Position numbers and translations under genes: made by a program. 64,000 nt of DNA, taken from NCBI GenBank assembly GCA_016716965.1, contig JADJUP010000056.1, forward strand, positions 62,001 to 126,000, written 5' to 3'. Each line of letters opens with the position of its first letter. Positions within the stretch are counted from its first letter, which is position 1. The notes beneath the pieces are model-generated. The model did no database searches, was not told the DNA's origin, and saw only the letters and a program-made list of their open reading frames with translations. Positions 52,286-61,448 of the stretch are shown here, one piece after another. The stretch is from Sulfuritalea sp. (GTDB lineage: Bacteria; Pseudomonadota; Gammaproteobacteria; Burkholderiales; Rhodocyclaceae).

Positions 52286-54097
52286 TCAAGCCTTGGTGAC
52301 GTCGACCTGTGTCTCGACCTTCTGCCGCAGGCGGATGTGAAGTTCGCGCAACTGCTTCTCGTCGACATCGGAGGGCGCGTCGGTCAGCAAGCACTGGGCG
52401 CGCTGCGTCTTGGGGAAGGCGATGACATCACGGATCGATTCGGCGCCGGCCATCATGGTGACAATGCGGTCGAGGCCGAAGGCCAGGCCGCCATGCGGCG
52501 GGGCGCCGTACTTCAGCGCGTCGAGCAGGAAGCCGAACTTGAGCTGCTGTTCCTCGGGACCAATGCCCAGCGCCTGGAACACCTTTTCCTGCACCTCGGA
52601 CTTGTGGATACGCACCGAGCCGCCACCCATCTCCCAGCCGTTCAGCGCCAGGTCGTAGGCCTTGGCCAGGCACTTGCCGGGGTCGGTCGCCATCAGCACC
52701 TCATGGCCATCCTTGGGGCTGGTGAAGGGATGGTGGCAGGCCGACCAGCGCTTGTTTTCCTCGTCGTACTCGAACATCGGGAAATCGATCACCCACAGCG
52801 GCTCCCAGGCCTTGCCGTTGACGTAGCCCTTTTCGTGGCCGAGCTTGGTGCGCAGCGCGCCCAATGCATCATTGACCACCTTGGTCTTGTCGGCGCCGAA
52901 GAAGATCAGGTCGCCCGACTGGGCGCCGGTGCGCTCGATGATGGTCTTCAGCGCGGCTTCGTGCAGGTTCTTGACGATGGGCGACTGCAGGCCTTCTTCG
53001 TTGAGCTTCGAAGCGTCGTTGACCTTGATGTAGGCCAGGCCGCGGGCGCCGTAAATCTTGACGAACTCGGTGTAGCCGTCGATCTCACCGCGGGTGAGCG
53101 CAGTTGCCCCAAGTGCGCCGCCCGGCACGCGCAGCGCCGCGACACGACCGCCGGTGGTGGCCGGGCCGCTGAACACCTTGAAGGCGACGTCGGCCACGGC
53201 ATCGGTGACCTCGGTCAGTTCCAGCGTCACGCGCAGGTCGGGCTTGTCCGAACCGTAGCGGCCCATGGCCTCGGCATAGCTCATGCGCGGGAAGGGGTTG
53301 GGCAGTTCGACCGCGAGCGCGGTCTTGAACACGCTGCGGATCATTTCCTCCATCAGCGCGGTGATCTGTTCCTCGGTGAGGAAGGATGTCTCGATATCGA
53401 CCTGGGTGAACTCGGGCTGCCGGTCGGCGCGCAGGTCTTCGTCGCGGAAGCACTTGGTGATCTGGTAATAGCGGTCGTAGCCGGCGACCATCAGCAGCTG
53501 CTTGAACAGTTGCGGCGACTGCGGCAGGGCGAAGAACTGGCCGGGATGGACGCGCGACGGAACCAGGTAATCGCGCGCGCCTTCCGGCGTCGACTTGGTC
53601 AGCATCGGCGTTTCGATGTCGATGAATCCCTTCTCGTCGAGGAAGCGGCGGAAGGCCATCGCCACCTTGTAGCGCAGCATCAGGTTCTTCTGCATCTGCG
53701 GGCGACGCAGGTCGATCACGCGATGGGTCAGGCGCACGTTCTCGGAGAGGTTTTCCTCGTCGAGCTGGAAGGGCGGCGTCACGGCCGCGTTGAGCACTTC
53801 CAGTTCGTGGCAGAGGATCTCGATTTCGCCCGAGGCGAGATTGGCGTTCTCGGTGCCGGCGGGACGGCGACGCACCTTGCCGGTGACCTTCAGCACGTAT
53901 TCGTTGCGCACGTCCTCGGCGATCTTGAACATCTCCGGGCGATCGGGATCGCAAACGATCTGGGCCAGGCCTTCGCGGTCACGCAGGTCGATGAAGATCA
54001 CGCCGCCGTGATCGCGCCGGCGATGGTTCCAGCCGCAAAGGGTAACGATCTGGTCGACATGGGAGGCATTGACCTCGCCGCAGTAATGGGTGCGCAT
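52286..54097 (-). CDS. aspS: Aspartyl-tRNA synthetase
   Basis: A 603-residue class II synthetase with an OB-fold anticodon domain (VTLCGWNHRRRDHGGVIFID), motif 2 CFRDEDLRADRQPEFTQVD and motif 3 GLAFGLDRIVTMMAG, and the bacterial insertion domain. In betaproteobacteria without GatCAB-independent AsnRS it may be non-discriminating; not determined here. Confidence 0.96.
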   Translation of the reverse strand: MRTHYCGEVNASHVDQIVTLCGWNHRRRDHGGVIFIDLRDREGLAQIVCDPDRPEMFKIAEDVRNEYVLKVTGKVRRRPAGTENANLASGEIEILCHELEVLNAAVTPPFQLDEENLSENVRLTHRVIDLRRPQMQKNLMLRYKVAMAFRRFLDEKGFIDIETPMLTKSTPEGARDYLVPSRVHPGQFFALPQSPQLFKQLLMVAGYDRYYQITKCFRDEDLRADRQPEFTQVDIETSFLTEEQITALMEEMIRSVFKTALAVELPNPFPRMSYAEAMGRYGSDKPDLRVTLELTEVTDAVADVAFKVFSGPATTGGRVAALRVPGGALGATALTRGEIDGYTEFVKIYGARGLAYIKVNDASKLNEEGLQSPIVKNLHEAALKTIIERTGAQSGDLIFFGADKTKVVNDALGALRTKLGHEKGYVNGKAWEPLWVIDFPMFEYDEENKRWSACHHPFTSPKDGHEVLMATDPGKCLAKAYDLALNGWEMGGGSVRIHKSEVQEKVFQALGIGPEEQQLKFGFLLDALKYGAPPHGGLAFGLDRIVTMMAGAESIRDVIAFPKTQRAQCLLTDAPSDVDEKQLRELHIRLRQKVETQVDVTKA

Positions 54098-54183
54098 AGG
54101 ATTTCCGGATTGTTAACTTAACGCGAAACCCAGCCGGCTGTGAAGTCGCTACGGACTATCGAGCGAAGCGAGCTGGTTGGTAG

Positions 54184-54218
54184 CCCCGCCCTGGGGCGGG
54201 GATGGGGGTGGGGGGCGA
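54184..54218. repeat. Intergenic hairpin with trailing G tract (copy 3)
   Basis: CCCCGCC-CTGG-GGCGGGG followed by ATGGGGGTGGGGGG, between the end of DUF502 and the start of aspS. Confidence 0.6.
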
Positions 54219-54231
54219 TCAATTCGGCTTT

Positions 54232-54867
54232 TTACTGATTCTGGGCGCGCCCGGCGGGGTTCCGCATGGGCGGGGCGACGACGCCCATGGAGACGATGTA
54301 CTTGAGGGCTTCGTCGACGTTCATGTCCAGTTCGATGACATCCTTTTTCCTGACGAAGAAGAAAAAGCCATTGACCGGGCTCGGCGTGGTCGGGATGAAT
54401 ACACCGACGTGTTCATCGGGCAGCATGTCGGCGACGTCGCGCGCCGGGTGCCCTGTCTGGAAGGCGACGGACCAGGCTTCGGGATGCGGATAGCGGACCA
54501 GCAGGACCTTGCGAAATGCCACTCCGCTGCCGGAAAACAGCGTGTCGCTGACCTGCTTGACGCTGTAGTAGATCGACTTGACCACCGGGATGCGGGCCAG
54601 CGCCCCTTCCCAGAAGCGCACCAGTTTCTGGCCGACGATGTTGGTTGTCACCAACCCGGTGAGGAACACCACCAGAAGGGTGAGCAGCGCTCCGAGGCCG
54701 GGGATGTACATGCCCAGCAGGTTTTCGGGGTGGATGGCCTGTGGCAGCAGCAGCAGCGACTGATCCATGGACCGGACGATGAGCGACAACACCCAGGCGG
54801 TAATCGCCAGCGGGACCCAGATCAGCAGTCCCGTGATGAAGTACTTTTTCAATGCAGAAGTCTTCAA
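54232..54867 (-). CDS. DUF502 family inner-membrane protein
   Basis: A 211-residue protein from a TTG start overlapping the fmdB stop. Two N-terminal helices (YFITGLLIWVPLAITAWVLS, GALLTLLVVFLTGLVTTN) and a conserved periplasmic domain (IPVVKSIYYSVKQVSDTL) are typical of DUF502. Function unknown. The fmdB-DUF502-aspS order is conserved in betaproteobacteria. Confidence 0.85.
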   Translation of the reverse strand: MKTSALKKYFITGLLIWVPLAITAWVLSLIVRSMDQSLLLLPQAIHPENLLGMYIPGLGALLTLLVVFLTGLVTTNIVGQKLVRFWEGALARIPVVKSIYYSVKQVSDTLFSGSGVAFRKVLLVRYPHPEAWSVAFQTGHPARDVADMLPDEHVGVFIPTTPSPVNGFFFFVRKKDVIELDMNVDEALKYIVSMGVVAPPMRNPAGRAQNQ

Positions 54868-55133
54868 CTGTTGGCGGCGCAGCTACCTGTTCCGCCCTGG
54901 CATGGCGGCGGGTTGTCGCTCTTGGCGTCGGACGCCTTGCAGCCGCCGCCTCCGCCCTTGAAATCGGTGGCGTACCAGCCGCTGCCCTTGAGCTGAAAGC
55001 CCGGAGCCGTCAGTTGCTTGGAAAAATTCTCGGTGTTGCATTCTGGGCAGGTGGTCAGCAGCGGATCGCTGACTTTCCGCATGACATCTTTCTCAAAGCC
55101 GCATTCGGTGCAGCGATAAGCGTAGATCGGCAT
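54864..55133 (-). CDS. FmdB-family zinc-ribbon protein
   Basis: An 89-residue protein starting MPIYAYRCTECGFEKD with a CXXC-X25-CPEC zinc ribbon, then a Gly-rich linker and Ser/Cys-rich C-terminus (NPPPCQGGTGSCAANS). Thought to be a transcriptional or assembly factor. The start is the ATG at 55133; a codon 15 bases upstream is unlike the family. Confidence 0.88.
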   Translation of the reverse strand: MPIYAYRCTECGFEKDVMRKVSDPLLTTCPECNTENFSKQLTAPGFQLKGSGWYATDFKGGGGGCKASDAKSDNPPPCQGGTGSCAANS

Positions 55134-55308
55134 GGCATTCTCCGGCAATCTGGCAAAAGGGGAATTATAGCTGAAGCCCTTGGCGCGCCGGCTTCGGCCG
55201 AACGCTCCAGATTCAGTCAGATCGGGCCTTTTCGGACGAATTCAAGCGCTCGGAGCGAGTTCGAAACGCTAACGTGAAGCCGCATGTTCGGAGTGACCGG
55301 CATCAGCG

Positions 55309-56163
55309 CTAAAGGCTGACTCCCAGATAGGCACGGGTCAGCGGTTTGCCCCAGATCAGGGCAATGATCCCGGCGGCAGCAAGATAGGGCCCGAAGGGGA
55401 TGGGCACGCCGCGGCCATGGCGGGCAAAAACCATCAGGCTGATGCCGACCGCCGCGCCGACCAGGGACGAGAGCAGGATGGTGAGGGGCAGCATCTGCCA
55501 GCCCAGCCAGGCACCCAGGGCCGCCAGCAGCTTGAAATCACCGTAGCCCATGCCCTCCTTGCCGGTGATCAGCTTGAACGCCCAATACACGCTCCACAAC
55601 ACCAGATAACCGACCATTGCTCCGATTACGGCACTCTTCAGGTCGGTATAGGCATTGAATACGTTTAGCGTCAGGCCGATCCATAGGAGGGGCAGCGTGA
55701 TGTCGTCGGGCAGCAACTGGGTGTCGAAGTCGATCCCGGTCAGGGCGATCAACCCGCCGATCAGGACCAGTGCGCCCAGCCCGGCGAGGGTGAAGCCGAA
55801 ATGCCAGGCAGCGAAGGCGAACAGCAATCCGGTCGTGGCCTCGGTCAGAGGATAGCGCGGCGATATCGGGGCGGCGCAAGCCTTGCACTTGCCGCGCAGG
55901 ACGATCCAGCTGAGGATCGGCAGGTTTTCCAGGGCGCTGATTGGGTGGCCGCACTTGGGGCAACGCGAACGTGGCCTGGCCAGGGAAATGGGTTCGACGA
56001 CGGGCAGTGGCGTGTTGTTCAGTTCAGCGCACTGGGCCGCCCAATCGCGTTGCATCATGATCGGCAAGCGATGGATGACGACGTTGAGGAAACTTCCGAC
56101 CATCAGGCCGAACAATCCGGCGGCGAGGGCAAACACCGCCGGATCGGCGAACAGTGCGATCAT
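55309..56163 (-). CDS. pilD: Type IV prepilin peptidase/N-methyltransferase
   Basis: A 284-residue membrane aspartyl protease. It has the cytosolic zinc site (CPKCGHPI and CKAC), the catalytic aspartates in GIDFDTQLLPDD and GYGDFKLLAALG, and eight helices. It cleaves and methylates type IV pilins and pseudopilins. It lies 21 bp after pilC. Confidence 0.93.
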   Translation of the reverse strand: MIALFADPAVFALAAGLFGLMVGSFLNVVIHRLPIMMQRDWAAQCAELNNTPLPVVEPISLARPRSRCPKCGHPISALENLPILSWIVLRGKCKACAAPISPRYPLTEATTGLLFAFAAWHFGFTLAGLGALVLIGGLIALTGIDFDTQLLPDDITLPLLWIGLTLNVFNAYTDLKSAVIGAMVGYLVLWSVYWAFKLITGKEGMGYGDFKLLAALGAWLGWQMLPLTILLSSLVGAAVGISLMVFARHGRGVPIPFGPYLAAAGIIALIWGKPLTRAYLGVSL

Positions 56164-56184
56164 CCGGGCTATCCGGTGGCCGGA

Positions 56185-57414
56185 TCAGCCGACGACCGAA
56201 CCGAGCTTGAAGATCGGCAGGTACATGGCAACTACCAGACCGCCGATCAGGCCGCCGAGGAAGACCATGATGATCGGTTCCATCAGGCTCGCCAGTGTTT
56301 CGACGGCTTCGTCGACTTCGGCTTCGAAGAAGTCGGCGGTCTTGCCCAGCATCGAGTCCAACTGGCCGGACTCTTCGCCGATCGCCACCATCTGGGTCAC
56401 CATTGGCGGAAAAACCCCGGAGTTTTCCATCGCTACCGTAAGGCTTGATCCGGTGGATACCTCGCTCTGGATCTTCAATGTCGCCAGGGTGTAGACGTAG
56501 TTGCCGGCCGCGCCGCCGACCGAGTCCAGTGCATCCACCAGCGGCACGCCGGCGGCGAACATCGTCGACAAGGTTCGCGTCCAGCGCGCAATGGAGGATT
56601 TGCGAATCAGGTCGCCGAACACGGGTAGCTTGAGGAAATACCTGTCGGCGGCGATTTGCACCGCCCGCGAGCGCTTGAATGCCTGCATCACGCCGTAGAT
56701 CACCGCGTAGATGCTGCCGAAAATGATGTACCAGTTCGCGACGAAATAGTCGGAAATCGCGATCACGACCAGTGTCGGTGCCGGGAGTTCGCCGCCGAAG
56801 CTGGCGAATACGCCCTTGAACGCAGGAACCACGAAAATCATGATCACCGCGGTGATCACGAAGGCGACAATCAGGATGGAAATCGGGTAGAACAGCGCGC
56901 CCTTGATCTTGGACTTGATGGCCTGGATCTTTTCCTTGTAGGTGGCCAGGCGGTCGAGCAGGGTGTCGAGGATGCCGGCCTGTTCGCCGGCTTCGACCAG
57001 GTTGCAGAACAGCGCATCGAAATACTGGGGATACTTGCGGAAAGCGCCCGCGAGGTTGGAGCCGGTTTCAACGTCGGACTTGATGTCGTAAAGCAGCTTG
57101 GCGAGGCCGGGATTGTTGGTCCCCTTGCCTACGATATCGAAGGATTGCAGCAGCGGAACGCCGGATTTGACCATGGTCGCGAGCTGGCGCGAAAACAGCG
57201 TGATGTCCTTGTCCGTGACCTTGGCGCTGGACGATTTCTGCTTCTTGAGCTTGGTGACGGTGATGCCCTGGCGCCGCAGGCCGGCGCTTGCCGCGGCTTC
57301 GCTGGCCGCCTTGACTTCGCCACGAACCACTTTGCCCTGCTTGTTCTTGCCTTCCCAGGAAAAATTCAGTTCCTTTGGGCCCTCCTTCTTCACTGCCTTG
57401 CCTGCTGTGGCCAT
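56185..57414 (-). CDS. pilC: Type IV pilus inner-membrane platform protein PilC
   Basis: A 409-residue GspF-family protein with two repeats of about 120 residues and three helices (FYPISILIVAFVITAVIMIF, IIMVFLGGLIGGLVVAMYLP). The N-terminal cytosolic domain starts LNFSWEGKNKQGKVVRGEVK. It is followed by pilD, but pilB, usually just upstream, is absent here. Confidence 0.93.
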   Translation of the reverse strand: MATAGKAVKKEGPKELNFSWEGKNKQGKVVRGEVKAASEAAASAGLRRQGITVTKLKKQKSSSAKVTDKDITLFSRQLATMVKSGVPLLQSFDIVGKGTNNPGLAKLLYDIKSDVETGSNLAGAFRKYPQYFDALFCNLVEAGEQAGILDTLLDRLATYKEKIQAIKSKIKGALFYPISILIVAFVITAVIMIFVVPAFKGVFASFGGELPAPTLVVIAISDYFVANWYIIFGSIYAVIYGVMQAFKRSRAVQIAADRYFLKLPVFGDLIRKSSIARWTRTLSTMFAAGVPLVDALDSVGGAAGNYVYTLATLKIQSEVSTGSSLTVAMENSGVFPPMVTQMVAIGEESGQLDSMLGKTADFFEAEVDEAVETLASLMEPIIMVFLGGLIGGLVVAMYLPIFKLGSVVG

Positions 57415-57468
57415 CGGCTTCTCCCGCTTGATTTCGTTGCATTCTACGCCCTGCCTATGCCGAGAGTA

Positions 57469-58740
57469 TCACTCTACGGCAGGGCGGTGAAGACGCACCA
57501 TCTTGATCTTTCGGTCCTGTGTTTGCACGATCTCCATCGCCACGCTGCCAACCCGAACGCCAACGCCCACTTCGGGGATGTCCTGCAGGTGTTCGACGAT
57601 CAGGCCGTTGAGCGTACGCGGACCGTCCACAGGCAGGTCCAGCGCGAGCATGCGGTTGAGCTCGCGCAGCGTTGCCGCGCCATCTACCAGCACCACGCCG
57701 TCCTCGCCCCAGGACAGCGACGTGCCGACATCCGATTGACGGGTGGTGAACTTGCCGACAAGTTCCTCGATGATGTCCTCCAGCGTGACCAGGCCCTCGA
57801 TCTCGCCGTATTCGTCGACCACCAGGCCCATGCGTTGCCGGTTGTCGCGGAAGAACTGCAGTTGGGTATAAATCGGCGTCGCAGCAGGAATGAAGTAGGG
57901 TTCCGACATGCGTTCGCGCAGGGTTGCCTGGTCGATCGCTCCGGCGAAAGCCTCGGCCAGCAGCCGTCGCTGGTGGAGGATACCGACGATATTGGCTGGG
58001 TCGTTTTCGTAGACCGCGACACGGGTGTGAAAACTGGTCGCCAGTTGCGCCTTGACCTCCTCGATCGGCGCGCCGATGTCGATCGCTTCGATCTCGCCGC
58101 GCGGAGTCATGATGTCGGCGACCGTCAGTTGTTCGAGTTCGAACAGGTTGAGCAGGATGGCGCGGCGCTGCTGCGGGATGAAGCGCCCCGACTCCAGCAC
58201 CACCGAACGCAGTTCTTCGGGCGAAAGTCGGGACGACTCGTGGCCCGGCTTGGGTTGCAGGCGAAGCACCGTCAGTAGCGGCTGAACGATCAGATTGACC
58301 AGCCAGACAACAGGGTAGGCCACGCGCAACAGCGGCGTCAGGATGTAACCGATGCGCAGCGCCAGCCAGTCCGGGTAGGTGGCTCCGGCCACTTTTGGCG
58401 TTATCTCGGAAAATACCAGCAGGCAGAAGGTGACGAACAGGGCGCCGATCTCCAGCGCCCATTTTTCCTGACCAAAGACCTGCAGGGCAATGTTGCCGGT
58501 CAGCATGGCGGCGATGGAATTGATCAGGGTATTGCCGAGCAGGATGACCCCCAGCAACTGGTCGGTTTTCCCCAGCAGGGCGACGGCCAGCCGCGCGCCG
58601 CGATTGCCTTCTTGCGCCATGTGGCGCAGACGGATGCGGTTGGAGGCCATCATGGCCGTTTCCGACATGGAGAAAAACGCAGAGCAGACCAGCAGCACGG
58701 CCAGCGCCGTGAATTGCGCCGAAAGCGGAATTTCGTCCAT
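57469..58740 (-). CDS. HlyC/CorC (DUF21-CBS) family protein
   Basis: A 423-residue protein with a DUF21 membrane domain (about residues 1-180), two CBS domains (about 205-330) and a C-terminal CorC_HlyC domain. MTPRGEIEAIDI opens the CBS region. Related proteins affect Mg or Co export or tolerance. It overlaps the CcsA-like gene by one base. Confidence 0.9.
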   Translation of the reverse strand: MDEIPLSAQFTALAVLLVCSAFFSMSETAMMASNRIRLRHMAQEGNRGARLAVALLGKTDQLLGVILLGNTLINSIAAMLTGNIALQVFGQEKWALEIGALFVTFCLLVFSEITPKVAGATYPDWLALRIGYILTPLLRVAYPVVWLVNLIVQPLLTVLRLQPKPGHESSRLSPEELRSVVLESGRFIPQQRRAILLNLFELEQLTVADIMTPRGEIEAIDIGAPIEEVKAQLATSFHTRVAVYENDPANIVGILHQRRLLAEAFAGAIDQATLRERMSEPYFIPAATPIYTQLQFFRDNRQRMGLVVDEYGEIEGLVTLEDIIEELVGKFTTRQSDVGTSLSWGEDGVVLVDGAATLRELNRMLALDLPVDGPRTLNGLIVEHLQDIPEVGVGVRVGSVAMEIVQTQDRKIKMVRLHRPAVE

Positions 58741-59564
58741 CAGCGGCCGAGGATGACCTCAAGCACGAAGCGGCTGCCGACATAGGCAAGGAGCAGCGCG
58801 GCGAATCCGGCCAGGGTCCAGCGCAAGGCCACCCTGCCGCGCCAGCCGCGCAGGTGGCGCCCGATCAGCAGGGCGGCGAAGATCACCCAGGACAGGAAGG
58901 CGAACAGGGTTTTGTGGTTGAAGCTCAGCGCCTTGCCGAACAGGGTTTCGGAGAAGAAGACGCCGGAAACAAGCGTCAGCGTGAGCAGCACGAAGGCGAC
59001 GTGGATCAGGCGGAACAGCAGCGCCTCCATGGTCAGCAGGGGCGGCAGCCCCGCCAGCAGCGGCGATATGCGGCCGCGGTGCAAGCCCTTTTCGGCTGTC
59101 GCCATCAACAAGGCGTGCAGCGCGGCCAGCGTAAACAGGCTGTAGGCCAGCATGGCCATCAGGAAATGCAGGCGGAACGCCATCGATCCGGCATTCGCCA
59201 GCACATGGGCTTCCGAGAACAGTGCGGGCAGCAGGGCGGCGACCGCAGCGGCCGGCAGGCCAAGCACCTGCAGGCCTTCCATGCGCGCGTAAAAGCTCTC
59301 GATCCAGTAGAGCGCGATGGCCAGCCACAGCATCACGGAAAGCGCGATGGCGAAGCCGAAGCGCATGCTGTCGCCGTCGAATATCGCCATGCGCAGGCTG
59401 ACGCCGTGCGCCACCAGCGCCACCAGCAGCAAAGCGCGTTCGCCGAAGCCGAGGCCGCCTGCCGGCTGGTCGAGCACCGGGCCGCGCCAGCGGCTGCGCC
59501 ACAGGTGTGCCGCCAGGCCGGCGTAGAGGGCTGCGGCCAGTAGATGCATTAAGATTGGGGGCAT
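58740..59564 (-). CDS. CcsA/CcmC-like cytochrome c assembly membrane protein
   Basis: A 274-residue polytopic protein (YpjD/CcsA type) with about eight helices and conserved His in RLHFLMAMLAYSLFTLAALH and FNHKTLFAFLSWVIFAALLI. The WGxWxWD tryptophan motif of CcsA is not evident, so it is the shortened variant often found beside ffh. It fits the many c-type cytochromes in the window. Divergent from ffh by 55 bp. Confidence 0.85.
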   Translation of the reverse strand: MPPILMHLLAAALYAGLAAHLWRSRWRGPVLDQPAGGLGFGERALLLVALVAHGVSLRMAIFDGDSMRFGFAIALSVMLWLAIALYWIESFYARMEGLQVLGLPAAAVAALLPALFSEAHVLANAGSMAFRLHFLMAMLAYSLFTLAALHALLMATAEKGLHRGRISPLLAGLPPLLTMEALLFRLIHVAFVLLTLTLVSGVFFSETLFGKALSFNHKTLFAFLSWVIFAALLIGRHLRGWRGRVALRWTLAGFAALLLAYVGSRFVLEVILGR

Positions 59565-59619
59565 CGGCGAAGTCTACACCAAGCCCCCTTTCCCTTTCAG
59601 CGTTCGCTCCGGTCCCCCC

Positions 59620-60975
59620 ATGCTAGACAACCTTACCCAGCGCCTCGGCCGCGTCGTCAAGAACCTGCGCGGCCAGGCCCGCCTCACCGAAGACAACATC
59701 TCGGACATGCTGCGCGAAGTGCGCATGGCCCTGCTCGAAGCCGACGTCGCCCTGCCGGTGGTCAAGGACTTCACCGCCCGCGTCAAGGAAAAGGCGCTGG
59801 GCCAGGAAGTCATCGGCTCGCTGACGCCGGGCCAGGCCCTGGTCGGCGTCGTCCATCGCGAGCTGACCGAATTGATGGGCGGCGCCAGTTCCGGCCTCAA
59901 CCTCGCCACCCAGCCGCCCGCCGTGATCCTGATGTCCGGCCTGCAGGGCGCCGGCAAGACCACCACCACGGCCAAACTCGGCAAGTGGCTCAAGGAACGG
60001 CAGAAGAAGAAGGTGCTGACGGTAAGCTGCGACGTCTATCGTCCCGCCGCCATCGAACAGCTGAAAGCCGTTTCGGCGCAGGCCGGCATCGACTTCTTCC
60101 CGTCGACCGGCGAGCAGAAGCCGGCCGACATCGCCGCCGCCGCGCTCGACCACGCCAGGCGCCACTACTACGACGTGATCTTCGTCGATACGGCCGGCCG
60201 CCTCGCCATCGACGAAGCCATGATGGCCGAGATCAAGGACCTGCATGCGCTGCTGAAGCCGATCGAAACCCTGTTCGTGGTCGATGCCATGCTTGGCCAG
60301 GACGCCGTAAATACGGCCAAGGCCTTCAACGAAGCCCTGCCCCTGACTGGCGTGATCCTGACCAAGCTCGACGGCGATTCGCGCGGCGGCGCGGCGCTCT
60401 CGGTGCGCCATGTCACCGGCAAGCCGATCAAGTTCGCCGGCGTCGGCGAAAAGCTCACCGGCCTCGAAGAATTCCACCCCGAGCGCATGGCCTCGCGCAT
60501 CCTCGGCATGGGCGACATCCTCGGCCTGGTCGAAGAAGCCCAGCGCGGCGTCGACCAGGACAAGGCGCAGGAATTCGTCAAGAAGATGAAGTCCGGCAAG
60601 GGCTTCGACCTGCACGATTTCAAGGACCAGATCGGCCAGATGAAGAACATGGGCGGCATGGCGGCCATGCTCGACAAGCTGCCCGCGCAGTTCGGCGCCC
60701 TGGCGCAGAAGGCCGGCGGCGGCATGGAAGACAAGGCGGTGCGCCGCCTCGAAGGCATCATCAACTCGATGACCCCCACCGAACGCAGCAAACCCGAAAT
60801 CATCAAGGCCAACCGCAAGCGCCGCATCGCCACCGGGGCAGGGGTGTCGGTGCAGGAAGTCAATCGCCTGCTGAACCAGTTCGAGCAGACGCAGAAGATG
60901 ATGAAGCAGTTCTCCAAGGGGGGGATGGCGAAGATGATGCGGGGCATGAAGGGGATGCTGCCGGGGATGCGCTGA
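59620..60975 (+). CDS. ffh: Signal recognition particle GTPase Ffh
   Basis: A 451-residue SRP54 protein. The NG domain has GLQGAGKTTTTAKLGKW, DTAGRLAIDEAM and TKLDGDSRGGAALS; the Met-rich M domain ends GGMAKMMRGMKGMLPGMR. Targets inner-membrane proteins with 4.5S RNA. An 18-bp palindrome CCCTTCCCCGGGGAAGGG (61023-61040) lies downstream. Confidence 0.96.
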   Translation: MLDNLTQRLGRVVKNLRGQARLTEDNISDMLREVRMALLEADVALPVVKDFTARVKEKALGQEVIGSLTPGQALVGVVHRELTELMGGASSGLNLATQPPAVILMSGLQGAGKTTTTAKLGKWLKERQKKKVLTVSCDVYRPAAIEQLKAVSAQAGIDFFPSTGEQKPADIAAAALDHARRHYYDVIFVDTAGRLAIDEAMMAEIKDLHALLKPIETLFVVDAMLGQDAVNTAKAFNEALPLTGVILTKLDGDSRGGAALSVRHVTGKPIKFAGVGEKLTGLEEFHPERMASRILGMGDILGLVEEAQRGVDQDKAQEFVKKMKSGKGFDLHDFKDQIGQMKNMGGMAAMLDKLPAQFGALAQKAGGGMEDKAVRRLEGIINSMTPTERSKPEIIKANRKRRIATGAGVSVQEVNRLLNQFEQTQKMMKQFSKGGMAKMMRGMKGMLPGMR

Positions 60976-61087
60976 CGCGCTGACCGGGCAGCATCTCTGA
61001 GGCATTGGTGAGCCTTCACCGACCCTTCCCCGGGGAAGGGGCGACCAAGTGGGCGCCGGCGGCAAGCAAGGCAATAAAGAACCGTCT

Positions 61088-61111
61088 GCCGTAGCGCCAG
61101 CGCCGACTTTC
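61088..61111 (+). repeat. 24-bp dispersed repeat, copy 12
   Basis: GCCGTAGCGCC followed by AGCGCCGACTTTC; outer copy of the left arm. Confidence 0.85.
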
Positions 61112-61122
61112 GGAGTCCCGTC

Positions 61123-61142
61123 ATTCCCGCGAAGGCGGGAAT
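61123..61142. repeat. dRS3-like 20-bp palindrome (left)
   Basis: ATTCCC-N8-GGGAAT with GCGAAGGC as centre, matching the Neisseria dRS3 consensus. Confidence 0.8.
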
Positions 61143-61164
61143 CTAGAAGTACGCCCGTTTCGTC

Positions 61165-61188
61165 GCCGTGTCGCCAGCGCCGACTTTT
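61165..61188 (+). repeat. 24-bp dispersed repeat, copy 13 (prototype)
   Basis: GCCGTGTCGCC followed by AGCGCCGACTTTT; inner copy of the left arm. Confidence 0.88.
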
Positions 61189-61273
61189 CACTTCGCTTCC
61201 ACGTCCGCGCCGGGTCTCGCCCGTTCGCGCGGCGCAACGCCAATAAATTGGCCTTGCGAAACCCCGCGCTCAC

Positions 61274-61394
61274 CCCTCGCTGCGGAAGGCCCGCCGGGCC
61301 GGTCGCTAAACTAGCCGGCCAAATAGCGGCCGGCGTCGGGCAGCGCGCCCGTACTGCCCCCTGCGAACCTCCCTCGCTCGGCGGGTCAGAGGGG
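61274..61394 (-). repeat. 120-bp extragenic element, copy A (inverted)
   Basis: Reverse complement of copies B and C over about 115 bp, including GGCCGGCTAGTTTAGCGACC. It ends at GTCAGAGGGG and meets the decayed gene. Confidence 0.82.
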
Positions 61395-61448
61395 AAGGAA
61401 AACCGTCGCGCGTGGTTTATCGCGCCGAAAAAGTCCGAAGTCGCCCTC

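Larger units (their letters stand above)
60976..61448. other. Gene-free repeat block: left arm of the nested inverted repeat
   Basis: No convincing gene. It holds an 18-bp palindrome after ffh, two direct copies of the 24-bp repeat (61088, 61165) around a dRS3-like palindrome (61123-61142), a 33-bp stretch (61190-61222) mirrored at 62364-62396 and an inverted copy of the 120-bp element (61274-61394). Open frames here merely cross repeats. Confidence 0.8.
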
